Of a stretch of 64,000 bases of DNA, positions 18,705 to 27,159 are shown piece after piece. Numbering within the stretch: the first letter of the stretch is position 1; each line of letters begins with the position of its first letter. The stretch spans positions 1 to 64,000 of the forward strand of contig NZ_OMKE01000013.1 in the NCBI RefSeq assembly GCF_900299535.1. The letters run 5' to 3'. The DNA is from Aquimarina aquimarini. GTDB lineage: Bacteria > Bacteroidota > Bacteroidia > Flavobacteriales > Flavobacteriaceae. The notes under the pieces are model-generated. The model had not been told where the DNA came from and made no database searches. It saw only the letters and a list, made by a program, of their open reading frames with translations. The translations under genes and the position numbers were made by a program.

Positions 18705-19484
18705 ATATATAATTTAAATTTTTAAAATAATTCAGTTCTAGGATAGAATTTACGCGGTAGAATGTTATTGGTTTTATTTAAAAAATCAATAATAAAAACC
18801 TTTATTCATTGGTATGTCATTTCTATAGAAAACATCGTAATTATAGAAAGATGTTTTACTCCTATAGGCTTAATTGATACATCCTATTACTCAAAAACTC
18901 ACATCCTTTTTATCAGACTTCTAATACAAAGGCGACTAGTATACCTCAATGGTTAATCCCATTTTTAGTATTAAAATCTAGCCACAAATATAACTTAAAT
19001 TCTTTTCTCAACCATTCATTACAAAGCTCTTGAACCTTATTCTGTAACTATTTTAACACTTTATAAAAGGAAGTAAAATGCATTCCAAAAACTTAAAAAC
19101 AATACTATCAAGCATTTAATAGTTCGAAAATTTTTATATCGTTTTTACTTTACGGTTTAACCACAATAAAGTGATTTGAAAATTGCTTGCAAAAAACATG
19201 AACTTTAACATCAAAATGTTAAATAATGTGAATTTTGATACCTGATACAATAGACCTATTTCTGAATCTATATTAGACCATTTGTTTACTTTCTAAATAA
19301 ATCTAAACACGATTATTTCTAAGTATACGTTATTTATACAGCAAAGTCTATTATTAGGTAAAATAAAAAAACTCACCTTGTTGGACTGATCTTGTTTTGA
19401 TTCCTCTTATTTCAAAACACATTTGTATTTTGAAATAGGAGTCTCGCTAAACTTTATTATTTTTACCACAAAATCAGATTATTT
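18705..19484. other. 780-base gene-poor stretch upstream of the cytolysin-family gene and ftsX
   Basis: Very AT-rich divergent intergenic region. The only ORF of note (18762-18956) has no recognisable family or signal. It holds an inverted repeat at 19404-19441 near ftsX. I see no RNA gene and no clear TAnnTTTG promoter for the cytolysin-family gene. Confidence 0.6.
19404..19441 (+). promoter_or_regulatory. Inverted repeat upstream of ftsX
   Basis: 14-bp arms ctcttatttcaaaa (19404-19417) and ttttgaaataggag (19428-19441) with one mismatch and a 10-base loop, ending 43 bases before the ftsX start. It could be an operator or an upstream hairpin; it lacks the T-run of a terminator. Confidence 0.5.
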
Positions 19485-20363
19485 ATGAGTTCTTCTTTTG
19501 AAAAATACCAAAAACGACGACTAATTTCTTCTTATTTCTCTGTAGTCATTAGTATTTCTCTGGTATTATTCTTACTGGGCTTATTAGGTTTACTAGTTCT
19601 AAACACTAAAAAAGTAGCCGATCATTTTAAAGAAAAAATTGCGCTCACCATCTATCTGAAAGATACTGCTAAAGATGTTGAGATTAAACAATTAGAAAAA
19701 ACATTGGCTCTGGCAGAATATACCAAATCAACTACTTTTATTTCTAAGGAAAAGGCTGCCGAGGAACACAGTAAAGATATTGGTGAAAATTTCATGGATT
19801 TTCTGGGGTATAATCCTCTACAAAACTCAATAGATGTGTATCTGAAAGCTGATTTTGTAGATCAGGCCAAAATCGAAGAAATAAATGCTACTATCATAAA
19901 AAAAGACTTTGTAGATGAAGTTATTTATGACAAACCTTTGATCTCATTACTTAATGACAACATCAAACGCATTAGTTTTTGGGTATTATTGATTAGTGGT
20001 GTTTTTACATTTATTGCTGTATTACTGATTAATAGTTCTATTCGCTTATCGGTATACTCAAAGAGGTTTATCATTAAAACTATGCAAATGGTAGGTGCTA
20101 CAAAAAAGTTTATTCGCAGGCCTTTTGTATGGAAAAGTGTGCGACTAGGAATGATAGGTGCTATTGTAGCTTTAATGGGGGTTGGTATTGTATTGTATTA
20201 TCTAGATAAAACTTTTCCTGAATTAGCATTATTAAACGATAAGATTTTACTTATCATTCTTTTTGCTGGAGTTTTTGGGATTGGTATACTTATTACATGG
20301 ATTAGTACTTTTTTTGCTACACAACGCTTCCTGAATTTGAGAACAGACGAATTATACTATTAA
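19485..20363 (+). CDS. ftsX: Cell division protein FtsX
   Basis: 292 residues with the FtsX layout: one N-terminal helix (about 22-42), an extracytoplasmic domain with the KEKIALTIYLKD motif, then three C-terminal helices (about 165-187, 220-241 and 255-280). FtsX is the ABC-permease-like partner of FtsE and activates cell-wall hydrolases at the septum. ftsE is not adjacent here. It starts the run ftsX-lgt-unknown-DUF3098-uppP-truB-TonB-like, all on one strand with small gaps. Confidence 0.93.
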   Translation: MSSSFEKYQKRRLISSYFSVVISISLVLFLLGLLGLLVLNTKKVADHFKEKIALTIYLKDTAKDVEIKQLEKTLALAEYTKSTTFISKEKAAEEHSKDIGENFMDFLGYNPLQNSIDVYLKADFVDQAKIEEINATIIKKDFVDEVIYDKPLISLLNDNIKRISFWVLLISGVFTFIAVLLINSSIRLSVYSKRFIIKTMQMVGATKKFIRRPFVWKSVRLGMIGAIVALMGVGIVLYYLDKTFPELALLNDKILLIILFAGVFGIGILITWISTFFATQRFLNLRTDELYY

Positions 20364-20366
20364 TCT

Positions 20367-21194
20367 ATGGGACCATTTGAATGGAATCTTGACCCAGAAA
20401 TCACACAACTATTCGGGGTTTTTCCTATAAAATACTACGGACTTTTTTTTGTGACTGGTATCTTGCTGGCGTATCAAATTGCAAAACACATCTTTAGTGC
20501 AGAAAAAAGACCTTTGGAACAATTAGAAAAATTGTCTTCTTATCTTATTGTAGGAATATTGGTTGGTATGAGATTAGGGCATTGTTTGTTTTATGATTTT
20601 GAGTATTATTCTGAGCATATTCTGGAAATTTTTGTTCCTTTTCAAATTATTAATGGAACCTGGCATTTTACAGGGTTTACGGGATTAGCAAGTCATGGAG
20701 GTAGTCTTGGCGCAATTATAGCTATTTTTTTATTTTCTAGAAAATACAAAGCTTCTATTCTTTGGGTACTAGACCATATTGCTATTGTAACCCCAATTGT
20801 TGGAGCATGGATACGATTAGGGAATTTTATGAATTCTGAAATTTACGGAAAACCAACCCACGGTAATTACGGTGTTATATTCATGCGTGATGACATGATC
20901 CCCAGACATCCTACACAACTATACGAAGCTTTTTCTTATCTACTTATTTTTGGCTTATTATGGTATTTGTATAAAAAGACACAACTAGCAAAACAACAAG
21001 GGTTTTTATTTGGAGTATTACTATCTGTATTATTTTTGGCTCGCCTTATCATTGAATTTTTTAAAGAGAATCAAGTTTCTTTTGAAGATAGTATGACGCT
21101 TAATATGGGACAACTATTAAGTATTCCTTTTATACTTGCTGGTATCCTATTTATTATATACAGTAAAAGAAAACCAAAAACCGAAGTTTTATAA
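20367..21194 (+). CDS. lgt: Prolipoprotein diacylglyceryl transferase
   Basis: 275 residues with about seven membrane helices. Key segments are ASHGGSLGAI (about 109-118) and the signature region IRLGNFMNSEIYGKPT (about 150-165), whose Arg and Asn-Glu residues are catalytic in the family. Lgt attaches diacylglycerol to the lipobox cysteine of preprolipoproteins, so it acts on the lipoproteins predicted here. It follows ftsX by 3 bases. Confidence 0.96.
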   Translation: MGPFEWNLDPEITQLFGVFPIKYYGLFFVTGILLAYQIAKHIFSAEKRPLEQLEKLSSYLIVGILVGMRLGHCLFYDFEYYSEHILEIFVPFQIINGTWHFTGFTGLASHGGSLGAIIAIFLFSRKYKASILWVLDHIAIVTPIVGAWIRLGNFMNSEIYGKPTHGNYGVIFMRDDMIPRHPTQLYEAFSYLLIFGLLWYLYKKTQLAKQQGFLFGVLLSVLFLARLIIEFFKENQVSFEDSMTLNMGQLLSIPFILAGILFIIYSKRKPKTEVL

Positions 21195-21196
21195 TT

Positions 21197-21604
21197 ATGG
21201 GTAAAATTGGTAAAATATACCTCTCGTTTATTTTTGTACTCTTTGTCATATTTATGATCGCTGTTGTACAAACTTTTCGCCCTGTACGCAATGTACAGCC
21301 AGAAGATGTTATGAAGATTGAAGGAGTCGTAACAGATATACAGGAAGGCTCTGGGTTTGATATTCTAATTACCTTAAAAAATGACGCGCATTATTACTAT
21401 ATCAATAGAGGAATACAGTATGGTCTCACACTTGATCAACTACGTTCTGATATCCTTAACAAAACAGTTACGTTGTATGGTATAAAAAGATGGACTATAT
21501 TTACCCGAGATAAAAACATGGGGCACATATCCAAGTTGACGATAGATGATGTCGTATTATTTAATGAAATTAACAACGATACACATGAAAAAACAATCAA
21601 ATAA
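21197..21604 (+). CDS. Small membrane-anchored protein of unknown function
   Basis: 135 residues with one N-terminal helix (about 6-27) and a soluble beta-rich domain (IEGVVTDIQEGSGFDILITLKND). I do not recognise a family. It starts 2 bases after lgt and its end overlaps the next start by 20 bases, so it belongs to this envelope operon and probably faces the periplasm. Confidence 0.75.
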   Translation: MGKIGKIYLSFIFVLFVIFMIAVVQTFRPVRNVQPEDVMKIEGVVTDIQEGSGFDILITLKNDAHYYYINRGIQYGLTLDQLRSDILNKTVTLYGIKRWTIFTRDKNMGHISKLTIDDVVLFNEINNDTHEKTIK

Positions 21605-21851
21605 TAATATATCTCCTAAACCAGATTTTGTTTTCAGAAAGAAAAATTATGTGGTCATGGCCATTGGATTGGCTGTAATTGCTCTAGGATTTATTCTTAT
21701 GGCAGGAGGAGGAAGCGATGATCCTAATGTTTTTAATCCTGAGATTTACAATTTCAGAAGAATTAGATTGGCTCCTACCATTATTTTAATTGGTTTTGGT
21801 ATCGAGGTATATGCCATTTTACTCAATCCTGATAAGAAGAAAAAACAGTAA
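21585..21851 (+). CDS. DUF3098 two-helix membrane protein
   Basis: 88 residues from the ATG at 21585 (MKKQSNNN). A further upstream ATG at 21546 would overlap the previous gene by 59 bases and adds an atypical leader, so I reject it. The sequence has the DUF3098 pattern: a short polar N terminus, FVFRKKNYVVMAIGLAVIA, a central acidic loop with NPEIYNFRRI, then a second helix. Function is unknown; it is common in the ftsX-uppP-truB neighbourhood of Flavobacteriia. Confidence 0.85.
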   Translation: MKKQSNNNISPKPDFVFRKKNYVVMAIGLAVIALGFILMAGGGSDDPNVFNPEIYNFRRIRLAPTIILIGFGIEVYAILLNPDKKKKQ

Positions 21852-21877
21852 TTCGACATTTTATTTTGAGGTAGTTA

Positions 21878-21885
21878 TATATTTG
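21878..21885 (+). promoter_or_regulatory. uppP -7 element (TATATTTG)
   Basis: An exact TAnnTTTG match in the 63-base gap before uppP, 30 bases from its start codon. No good -33 element is visible, so it may be an internal operon promoter. Confidence 0.55.
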
Positions 21886-21914
21886 CATCAAAATTAAAAA
21901 CACTATATCCTACT

Positions 21915-22709
21915 ATGGAAACTATTGATGCGATTATCCTTGGGATAATACAAGGGCTTACTGAGTTTTTACCTGTTTCTTCCAGCGGTCATTTAGAGCT
22001 GGGTAAAGCTATTTTAGGAGACAACAGTATCCCTGAAGAATCTCTTCTTTTTACAGTTATTCTTCATTTTGCTACCGCACTTAGTACTATAGTCGTTTTT
22101 AGAAAAGATATATGGGTACTTATTAAGGGGTTACTACAATTCAAAAAAAACGAAGAATCTATATTTTCTCTTAAAATTATTATCTCTATGATTCCTGCTG
22201 TTCTGGTAGGATTATTTTTTGAAGAACAATTAGAAAAACTTTTTGGAAGTAATGTAATGTTTGTTGGTTTTATGTTGCTTATTACAGCTGCATTACTTTG
22301 GTTTGCTGATAAAGCAAAAAGCACCCGAAAACCAGTAAGTACCTCTAATGCTTTTGTCATTGGTATTGCACAAGCTATCGCTATGTTACCAGGGATTTCT
22401 AGAAGTGGTGCCACTATATCTACCTCTGTTCTATTAGGAAATGATAAAACAAAAGCGGCTCGATTTTCTTTCTTAATGGTAATTCCTCTAATTTTTGGTA
22501 AAATCGCAAAAGACCTGTTAAGCGGTGATCTTATTTTTTCATCAGAAAACAGCATTCCTTTGGCAGTAGGCTTTATCGCTGCATTTGTATCAGGCCTCTT
22601 TGCATGCACATGGATGATTTCTCTTGTAAAAAAGAGTAAGTTAACTTATTTTGCCGTATATTGTATCATTGTTGGCTTATTAGCCATCAGCTTTGGTTTT
22701 ATCAAATAG
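21915..22709 (+). CDS. uppP: Undecaprenyl-diphosphate phosphatase
   Basis: 264 residues with eight or so membrane helices. Both family signatures are intact: GLTEFLPVSSSGHLELG (residues 15-31) and the PGISRSGATIS segment (about 159-169). The enzyme (BacA/UppP) recycles undecaprenyl diphosphate to the monophosphate carrier for peptidoglycan and other cell-surface polymers. It lies mid-operon, 11 bases before the preferred truB start. Confidence 0.97.
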   Translation: METIDAIILGIIQGLTEFLPVSSSGHLELGKAILGDNSIPEESLLFTVILHFATALSTIVVFRKDIWVLIKGLLQFKKNEESIFSLKIIISMIPAVLVGLFFEEQLEKLFGSNVMFVGFMLLITAALLWFADKAKSTRKPVSTSNAFVIGIAQAIAMLPGISRSGATISTSVLLGNDKTKAARFSFLMVIPLIFGKIAKDLLSGDLIFSSENSIPLAVGFIAAFVSGLFACTWMISLVKKSKLTYFAVYCIIVGLLAISFGFIK

Positions 22710-22720
22710 CCCCATCTATA

Positions 22721-23449
22721 ATGCTAACCGAAAAAGAGTATAAAGACGGTCAAATTCTTTTGATCGATAAGCCGTTGCAATGGACTTCTTTCCAAGTTGT
22801 AAACAAATTACGTTGGCTTATTCGAAAACAATTTTCTATCAAAAAATTAAAAGTTGGTCATGCTGGAACACTCGATCCACTAGCATCAGGCTTATTGGTT
22901 ATATGTACAGGAAAATTCACTAAACGTATTCATGAGTTTCAAGGACAAACCAAAGAATATACTGGCACCATAAAACTTGGAGCCACTACTCCCTCATATG
23001 ATCTAGAAACAGAAATCGATCATACGTTTCCTATCGATCATATTACCAAAGAAATGATATTGAATGCTACTACTCCTTTTATTGGAGAAATAGATCAATA
23101 TCCTCCTGTTTTTTCTGCCTTAAAAAAAGAAGGAAAACGATTATATGAATATGCACGAGAAGGAGAAAATGTAGAAATTAATGCAAGAAAAATTACCATA
23201 AACAAATTTGAAATTACCAGAGTAGAACTACCTGAGGTAGATTTTAAGGTTGTATGTGGTAAAGGAACTTATATCAGATCATTGGCTCATGATTTTGGAA
23301 AAAGCTTACAGAGTGGTGCTCACTTAACAGCTCTGAGAAGAACCAAAATTGGATCATTTTCTGTTGAAGATGCTACTACTGTTCAGTTTTTTGAAGATCA
23401 GTTGCAGTCAAAAATAGAGACTACACAAAATAATGTAGTACAAAATTAG
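22721..23449 (+). CDS. truB: tRNA pseudouridine(55) synthase
   Basis: 242 residues from the ATG at 22721 (MLTEKEYKDG). The longer reading from 22661 would overlap uppP by 49 bases and adds an unrelated leader. The TruB core is present: LLIDKPLQWTSF, then KVGHAGTLDPLASGLL with catalytic Asp52, and the GTYIRSLAHDFG motif. It forms pseudouridine 55 in the T-loop of tRNAs. Confidence 0.96.
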   Translation: MLTEKEYKDGQILLIDKPLQWTSFQVVNKLRWLIRKQFSIKKLKVGHAGTLDPLASGLLVICTGKFTKRIHEFQGQTKEYTGTIKLGATTPSYDLETEIDHTFPIDHITKEMILNATTPFIGEIDQYPPVFSALKKEGKRLYEYAREGENVEINARKITINKFEITRVELPEVDFKVVCGKGTYIRSLAHDFGKSLQSGAHLTALRRTKIGSFSVEDATTVQFFEDQLQSKIETTQNNVVQN

Positions 23450-23461
23450 TTATAGATACTT

Positions 23462-24157
23462 ATGGAATTTATAGAAAAACATAAAGCTCTTATCATCACA
23501 TCAATGCTAATGGGGATTGTTGTTCTAAGTCTTTATAATATCAATATGATACATAAGCAAAAGGAACAATCAGAAATTTTGATGGAAATCCCTGAAGAGT
23601 TTCTTGCTCAAGAAGAAGAGCCTGAAGAAGAGCCTATTGCTGAAGATGACAGACAGTTAATTGCCTCTAAGAGAACACATGCTGCTTATAATGAAGATTT
23701 TGAGGATCATGATGAATTTGAAGAACGAATGAAATCTTTGACAGAGATTGAAGAAGCCGCTGCCGAAGAAGCTCAAGAATCCAAAACTACAGAAGGTGAA
23801 GTTCCTTTAGACGAAATTGAGTCTACAGAAAATAAGAAAAAAGAAAGCAAAAAAGCAGAAGGAGAAGAAACAAATAATAGAAATAGTTCTCTTACTTATA
23901 GCCTAGAGAATCGCAAAGCAGTTGATCTGCCAAATCCTGTTTATACCTGTAATGGTAGTGGTAAAGTAGTAGTAAAGATCGAAGTAAATAAAAATGGATA
24001 TGTAGTAAACACTAAGGTTGATAAAAAAAAGTCTACTACCAGAAACGAATGCCTATTTGATAATGCTATGGATTATGCACGACAGGCTTTATTTTCTAGA
24101 TCAGATATAGACGAACAAGAAGGATCTATCACATACTATTTTAATTACTCTAATTAG
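23462..24157 (+). CDS. TonB-like membrane-anchored protein
   Basis: 231 residues: one N-terminal helix (about 10-30), a long Glu/Lys-rich charged linker (about 40-150) replacing the usual Pro-rich spacer, and a C-terminal domain with the TonB-like pattern GKVVVKIEVNKNGYVVNTKV. This is the layout of energy-transducer TonB relatives. It is last in the ftsX-truB run, 12 bases after truB. Whether it energises a specific receptor is not visible. Confidence 0.7.
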   Translation: MEFIEKHKALIITSMLMGIVVLSLYNINMIHKQKEQSEILMEIPEEFLAQEEEPEEEPIAEDDRQLIASKRTHAAYNEDFEDHDEFEERMKSLTEIEEAAAEEAQESKTTEGEVPLDEIESTENKKKESKKAEGEETNNRNSSLTYSLENRKAVDLPNPVYTCNGSGKVVVKIEVNKNGYVVNTKVDKKKSTTRNECLFDNAMDYARQALFSRSDIDEQEGSITYYFNYSN

Positions 24158-24230
24158 GCTATCAAAAAGTAACTCCTCAATCTATAAAAAACTAAAAACT
24201 GGGGCACAATAAAAGTTCCCCTAAAACAAT

Positions 24231-24264
24231 AAGAACCAAGATTCTTTTATCATAAATCTTGGCT
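24231..24264. terminator. Possible hairpin terminator between convergent genes
   Basis: gaaccaagatt pairs with aatcttggctc across a 10-11-base loop in the gap between the TonB-like gene and the convergent thioredoxin-family gene. T-runs are weak. Confidence 0.5.
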
Positions 24265-24289
24265 CTATAAATCTTTTATGCTTTTTATG

Positions 24290-24904
24290 CTATAGTAGAT
24301 TCAACAAATCTTCTGCTATATTGGCTCCTTTGTCCTTATTATACCATGTTTGGAGATCTTCTTTAAATTCTGCATCCAAGCCACCATGTTTTTCTTTGTA
24401 GTTATTTACCATCTCTGTAGCTGTAGATGGCCTTGGACCCCAAGAATTTAGCACTTGCTTATTCTGAGCATCATATGCAATTAATTTAGGAATTGATTTC
24501 CCTCCATTAGTAAGAAAATTATTCATCAATTCATCATGTTCATCTCTCAATACAATTTTTAGGTCAATCCCTTCATTAAGCGACGCTAATTTATTCATAA
24601 CTGGTAGTATATGAGCTGCATCACCACACCAACCTTCTGTCAACACTACCCATGTAACCTCTACGTCGGTATTAGAAAATGCATCAGCAACAGATTCATT
24701 AATCTTTAATGTTTTATCCCATCGCTTCATTCTACGGTCATTAAGAGTACTATAATTAGTTAATGCCTCTGATTGTTCATTACCTGTAGATTTACCTTCT
24801 GCCAATAAATCACTTACCAGATTTCGATATTGCTGATAGCTATATGCATTTTTTATACCTTCTTCTATGTATTCTGATACTGTTTTAAGAGTTGAATTTT
24901 TCAT
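24290..24904 (-). CDS. Thioredoxin-family protein with single-cysteine WCGD motif
   Basis: 204 residues. A helical N-terminal half is followed by a thioredoxin-like fold with TWVVLTEGWCGDAAHILP (about 84-101). The active-site position has only one cysteine (Cys93, WCGD rather than WCGPC), so it cannot cycle a CxxC disulfide. The cis-proline region SIPKLIAYD is present. This fits the Bacteroidota 'thioredoxin family protein' group; substrate is unknown. Confidence 0.83.
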   Translation of the reverse strand: MKNSTLKTVSEYIEEGIKNAYSYQQYRNLVSDLLAEGKSTGNEQSEALTNYSTLNDRRMKRWDKTLKINESVADAFSNTDVEVTWVVLTEGWCGDAAHILPVMNKLASLNEGIDLKIVLRDEHDELMNNFLTNGGKSIPKLIAYDAQNKQVLNSWGPRPSTATEMVNNYKEKHGGLDAEFKEDLQTWYNKDKGANIAEDLLNLL

Positions 24905-25128
24905 AAATAATTTGTTAGTTTATCTTATTGATAAAGTATTAGAAGGTTACATTGCTCAAACCTTACAAAATCACTATTTTTTTATTGCAGTGTTTTAATT
25001 TTTTGGAATTCCCAAAATATTTTTATTGCAAATTGAAAAAAGTTTAAATTACTTCTTGTCAAATCACAAAAAATAAGCTTTCAACTGATTTGTTTTTTTG
25101 ATCTTTGTAGAAACAAATCTTATTTTCT

Positions 25129-26877
25129 TTGGACTACCTTTTACTTAAAAAAAGAATTTTGGCTGTTTATATAGCCTTGTTTCATCTTACCGTATTTGCT
25201 CAAAAAGATACTACTTTCTTTACTATAGAAGAAGCTTTGGCTAACAAAAATGAGGTTTTCGTATTAGACCTTTCTTTTAAGAGTATTGAAGCTTTACCAA
25301 CAACCATTACTCAATTCCCCAATCTGCATACGCTAATTGCAGAGGGCAATAAAATTAGTAGTATTCCGCCATTTATAAGCCAACTCTCTACATTACAAGT
25401 TCTGGATTTGAGAGATAATAACATTACCGCCATACCCGAATCTTTTGGTAAACTGTCTGGACTAAAAAAATGTTTCTTAAATAAAAATCGAATCTCCTCT
25501 TTGCCAAAATCAATTGGTAATTTGACACAGCTAGAGGTATTGAACTTAGAAGGAAACAAAGTGGTTGATATTCCTGAAACTATTGCCAATCTATCTCAAC
25601 TTAAAAATTTGCACCTGGAATGGAATTTACTAACCACATTACCCGAAGCAATTTGTTCTCTACAAAATCTTGAAGCACTAATTGTTTATGAAAATAAACT
25701 GACCAAATTACCAGATTGTCTTGATCAATTAAAAAGATTAACTGTATTAAATATATATCAAAATAATCTAACCTCATTACCTCCATCTATAGGCAATATA
25801 CCTAATTTACATACGCTAAGTTTGGATCGTAACAAACTCACAAAATTTCCTAAAACACTTGGCAACCTAGAAAAACTTGTCTCTCTTAAGGCATATGGTA
25901 ACTTATTGCAGTCGTTACCAAAATCTATAGGGAAGCTACAACAATTGCAGGTATTACACATACATCAAAATCAATTAAAAACTTTACCCAATACAATAGG
26001 CAAATTGCACCAATTAAAAGAACTGGTAGTAAGTTTTAATCAATTAACCTCATTACCTCCCGATTTTGGTACTATGAGTACACTAGAAAGCTTAAATCTA
26101 TTTGATAATAAAATTACAACACTCCCTGAATCATTCGGTAATCTAAAAAACCTTAAGACTCTAAATATTAATAAAAATCAATTAACTACATTACCAATAT
26201 CTTTTGGGGGATTATCACACCTTGAAATATTAAAATTAAATCACAACAAAATAAAAACAATTCCAAAATCTATAGGTGGATTACATAGATTAACTGAATT
26301 ATTTTTGACAGACAATGACCTATCTATTCTTCCTGAATCTATCGGTAATTTATCTGCACTACAAATTCTAAAGGCAAACAAGAATAAGCTGCATAAACTA
26401 CCTAATTCTATCTCTAGATTATCCTCTCTAAAAGCTATGTCATTAAGTGAAAATAACCTTACATCACTACCATCTTCTATAGGGGATCTAACAACACTAG
26501 AGAAATTAATTATCGATAAAAATGAATTGTACAGTTTACCAAAATCTATAGGCAATTTATCTTCTCTCACAAATTTTTCTGTAAATAGAAATAATATAGA
26601 GAGCATCCCTTTTAGCTTTGCTCAATTGAGCAACTTAAAAATTCTAAATCTTACTAGAAATCAAATACTCTATTTACCAGAAACAATTAAACACTTAACA
26701 AAACTAAAGTCTCTATACATCTCAAAAAACAATCTTACTACCATACCAGAGTCTATTCAACATCTTACCAAACTAACCACTTTATACGCAACAAGGAATT
26801 ATTTATCTCGCAAGCAACGAGAGCAGCTGCTACGCTTTCTTCCAAGATGTAACATCTTCTCATATCCTCAAAAATAA
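25129..26877 (+). CDS. Exported leucine-rich-repeat protein (22 repeats)
   Basis: 582 residues starting at TTG. An in-frame stop lies at 25108 and the next codons encode a signal peptide (LLLKKRILAVYIALFHLTVFA, about 4-24), so TTG is the only plausible start. After FTIEEALANKNEV come about 22 leucine-rich repeats, each exactly 23 residues (LxxLxLxxNxLxxLPxxIxxLxx), without insertions, then a C-cap (SRKQREQLLRFLPRCNIF). It is predicted secreted or surface-exposed; LRRs bind proteins or glycans. No T9SS C-terminal domain is seen. A paralogue follows on the same strand. Confidence 0.9.
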   Translation: MDYLLLKKRILAVYIALFHLTVFAQKDTTFFTIEEALANKNEVFVLDLSFKSIEALPTTITQFPNLHTLIAEGNKISSIPPFISQLSTLQVLDLRDNNITAIPESFGKLSGLKKCFLNKNRISSLPKSIGNLTQLEVLNLEGNKVVDIPETIANLSQLKNLHLEWNLLTTLPEAICSLQNLEALIVYENKLTKLPDCLDQLKRLTVLNIYQNNLTSLPPSIGNIPNLHTLSLDRNKLTKFPKTLGNLEKLVSLKAYGNLLQSLPKSIGKLQQLQVLHIHQNQLKTLPNTIGKLHQLKELVVSFNQLTSLPPDFGTMSTLESLNLFDNKITTLPESFGNLKNLKTLNINKNQLTTLPISFGGLSHLEILKLNHNKIKTIPKSIGGLHRLTELFLTDNDLSILPESIGNLSALQILKANKNKLHKLPNSISRLSSLKAMSLSENNLTSLPSSIGDLTTLEKLIIDKNELYSLPKSIGNLSSLTNFSVNRNNIESIPFSFAQLSNLKILNLTRNQILYLPETIKHLTKLKSLYISKNNLTTIPESIQHLTKLTTLYATRNYLSRKQREQLLRFLPRCNIFSYPQK

Positions 26878-26939
26878 CACGACAGTATATCCTTTTATGA
26901 ATAATTTTTAAATACTCATGTACACCCTGAAAACGGTGA

Positions 26940-27002
26940 ATCGAGATACACTAGTATCAGTGTACTTTTAATGACATATACTTTACATCTTTGTATCTCG
27001 AT
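26940..27002 (+). promoter_or_regulatory. Nested inverted repeats between the two LRR genes
   Basis: Perfect 11-bp arms atcgagataca (26940-26950) and tgtatctcgat (26992-27002) enclose a smaller inverted repeat, tacact (26947-26952) with agtgta (26959-26964). The word gtacac also recurs near 26920 and 27036. The layout suggests an operator or structured leader for the downstream LRR gene. Confidence 0.55.
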
Positions 27003-27159
27003 CATCTTTGATACTACTATTAAAAAAAATATGATGTACACTCCCTATGTAAGAGATTTAAACAATAACTTTACATATGGGGAAATATCTCTTTTTTTAA
27101 CCATCACGCACCTGTATGTATCACATTAAAAAGGTTTTCTGAAAGAAAATTTTAAATGC

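Noticed and set aside
18762..18956. 64-residue ORF in the gap upstream of the cytolysin-family gene
   Set aside because: No signal, family or plausible composition; it lies in AT-rich sequence where chance ORFs are expected.
22661..22720. Upstream extension of truB
   Set aside because: It overlaps uppP and adds residues not found in TruB; the ATG at 22721 gives the normal N terminus.
25190..26820. 69-base periodic DNA that could be mistaken for a tandem or CRISPR-like array
   Set aside because: The period is three times the 23-residue LRR unit, units are diverged at silent sites, and there are no constant repeats with unique spacers.
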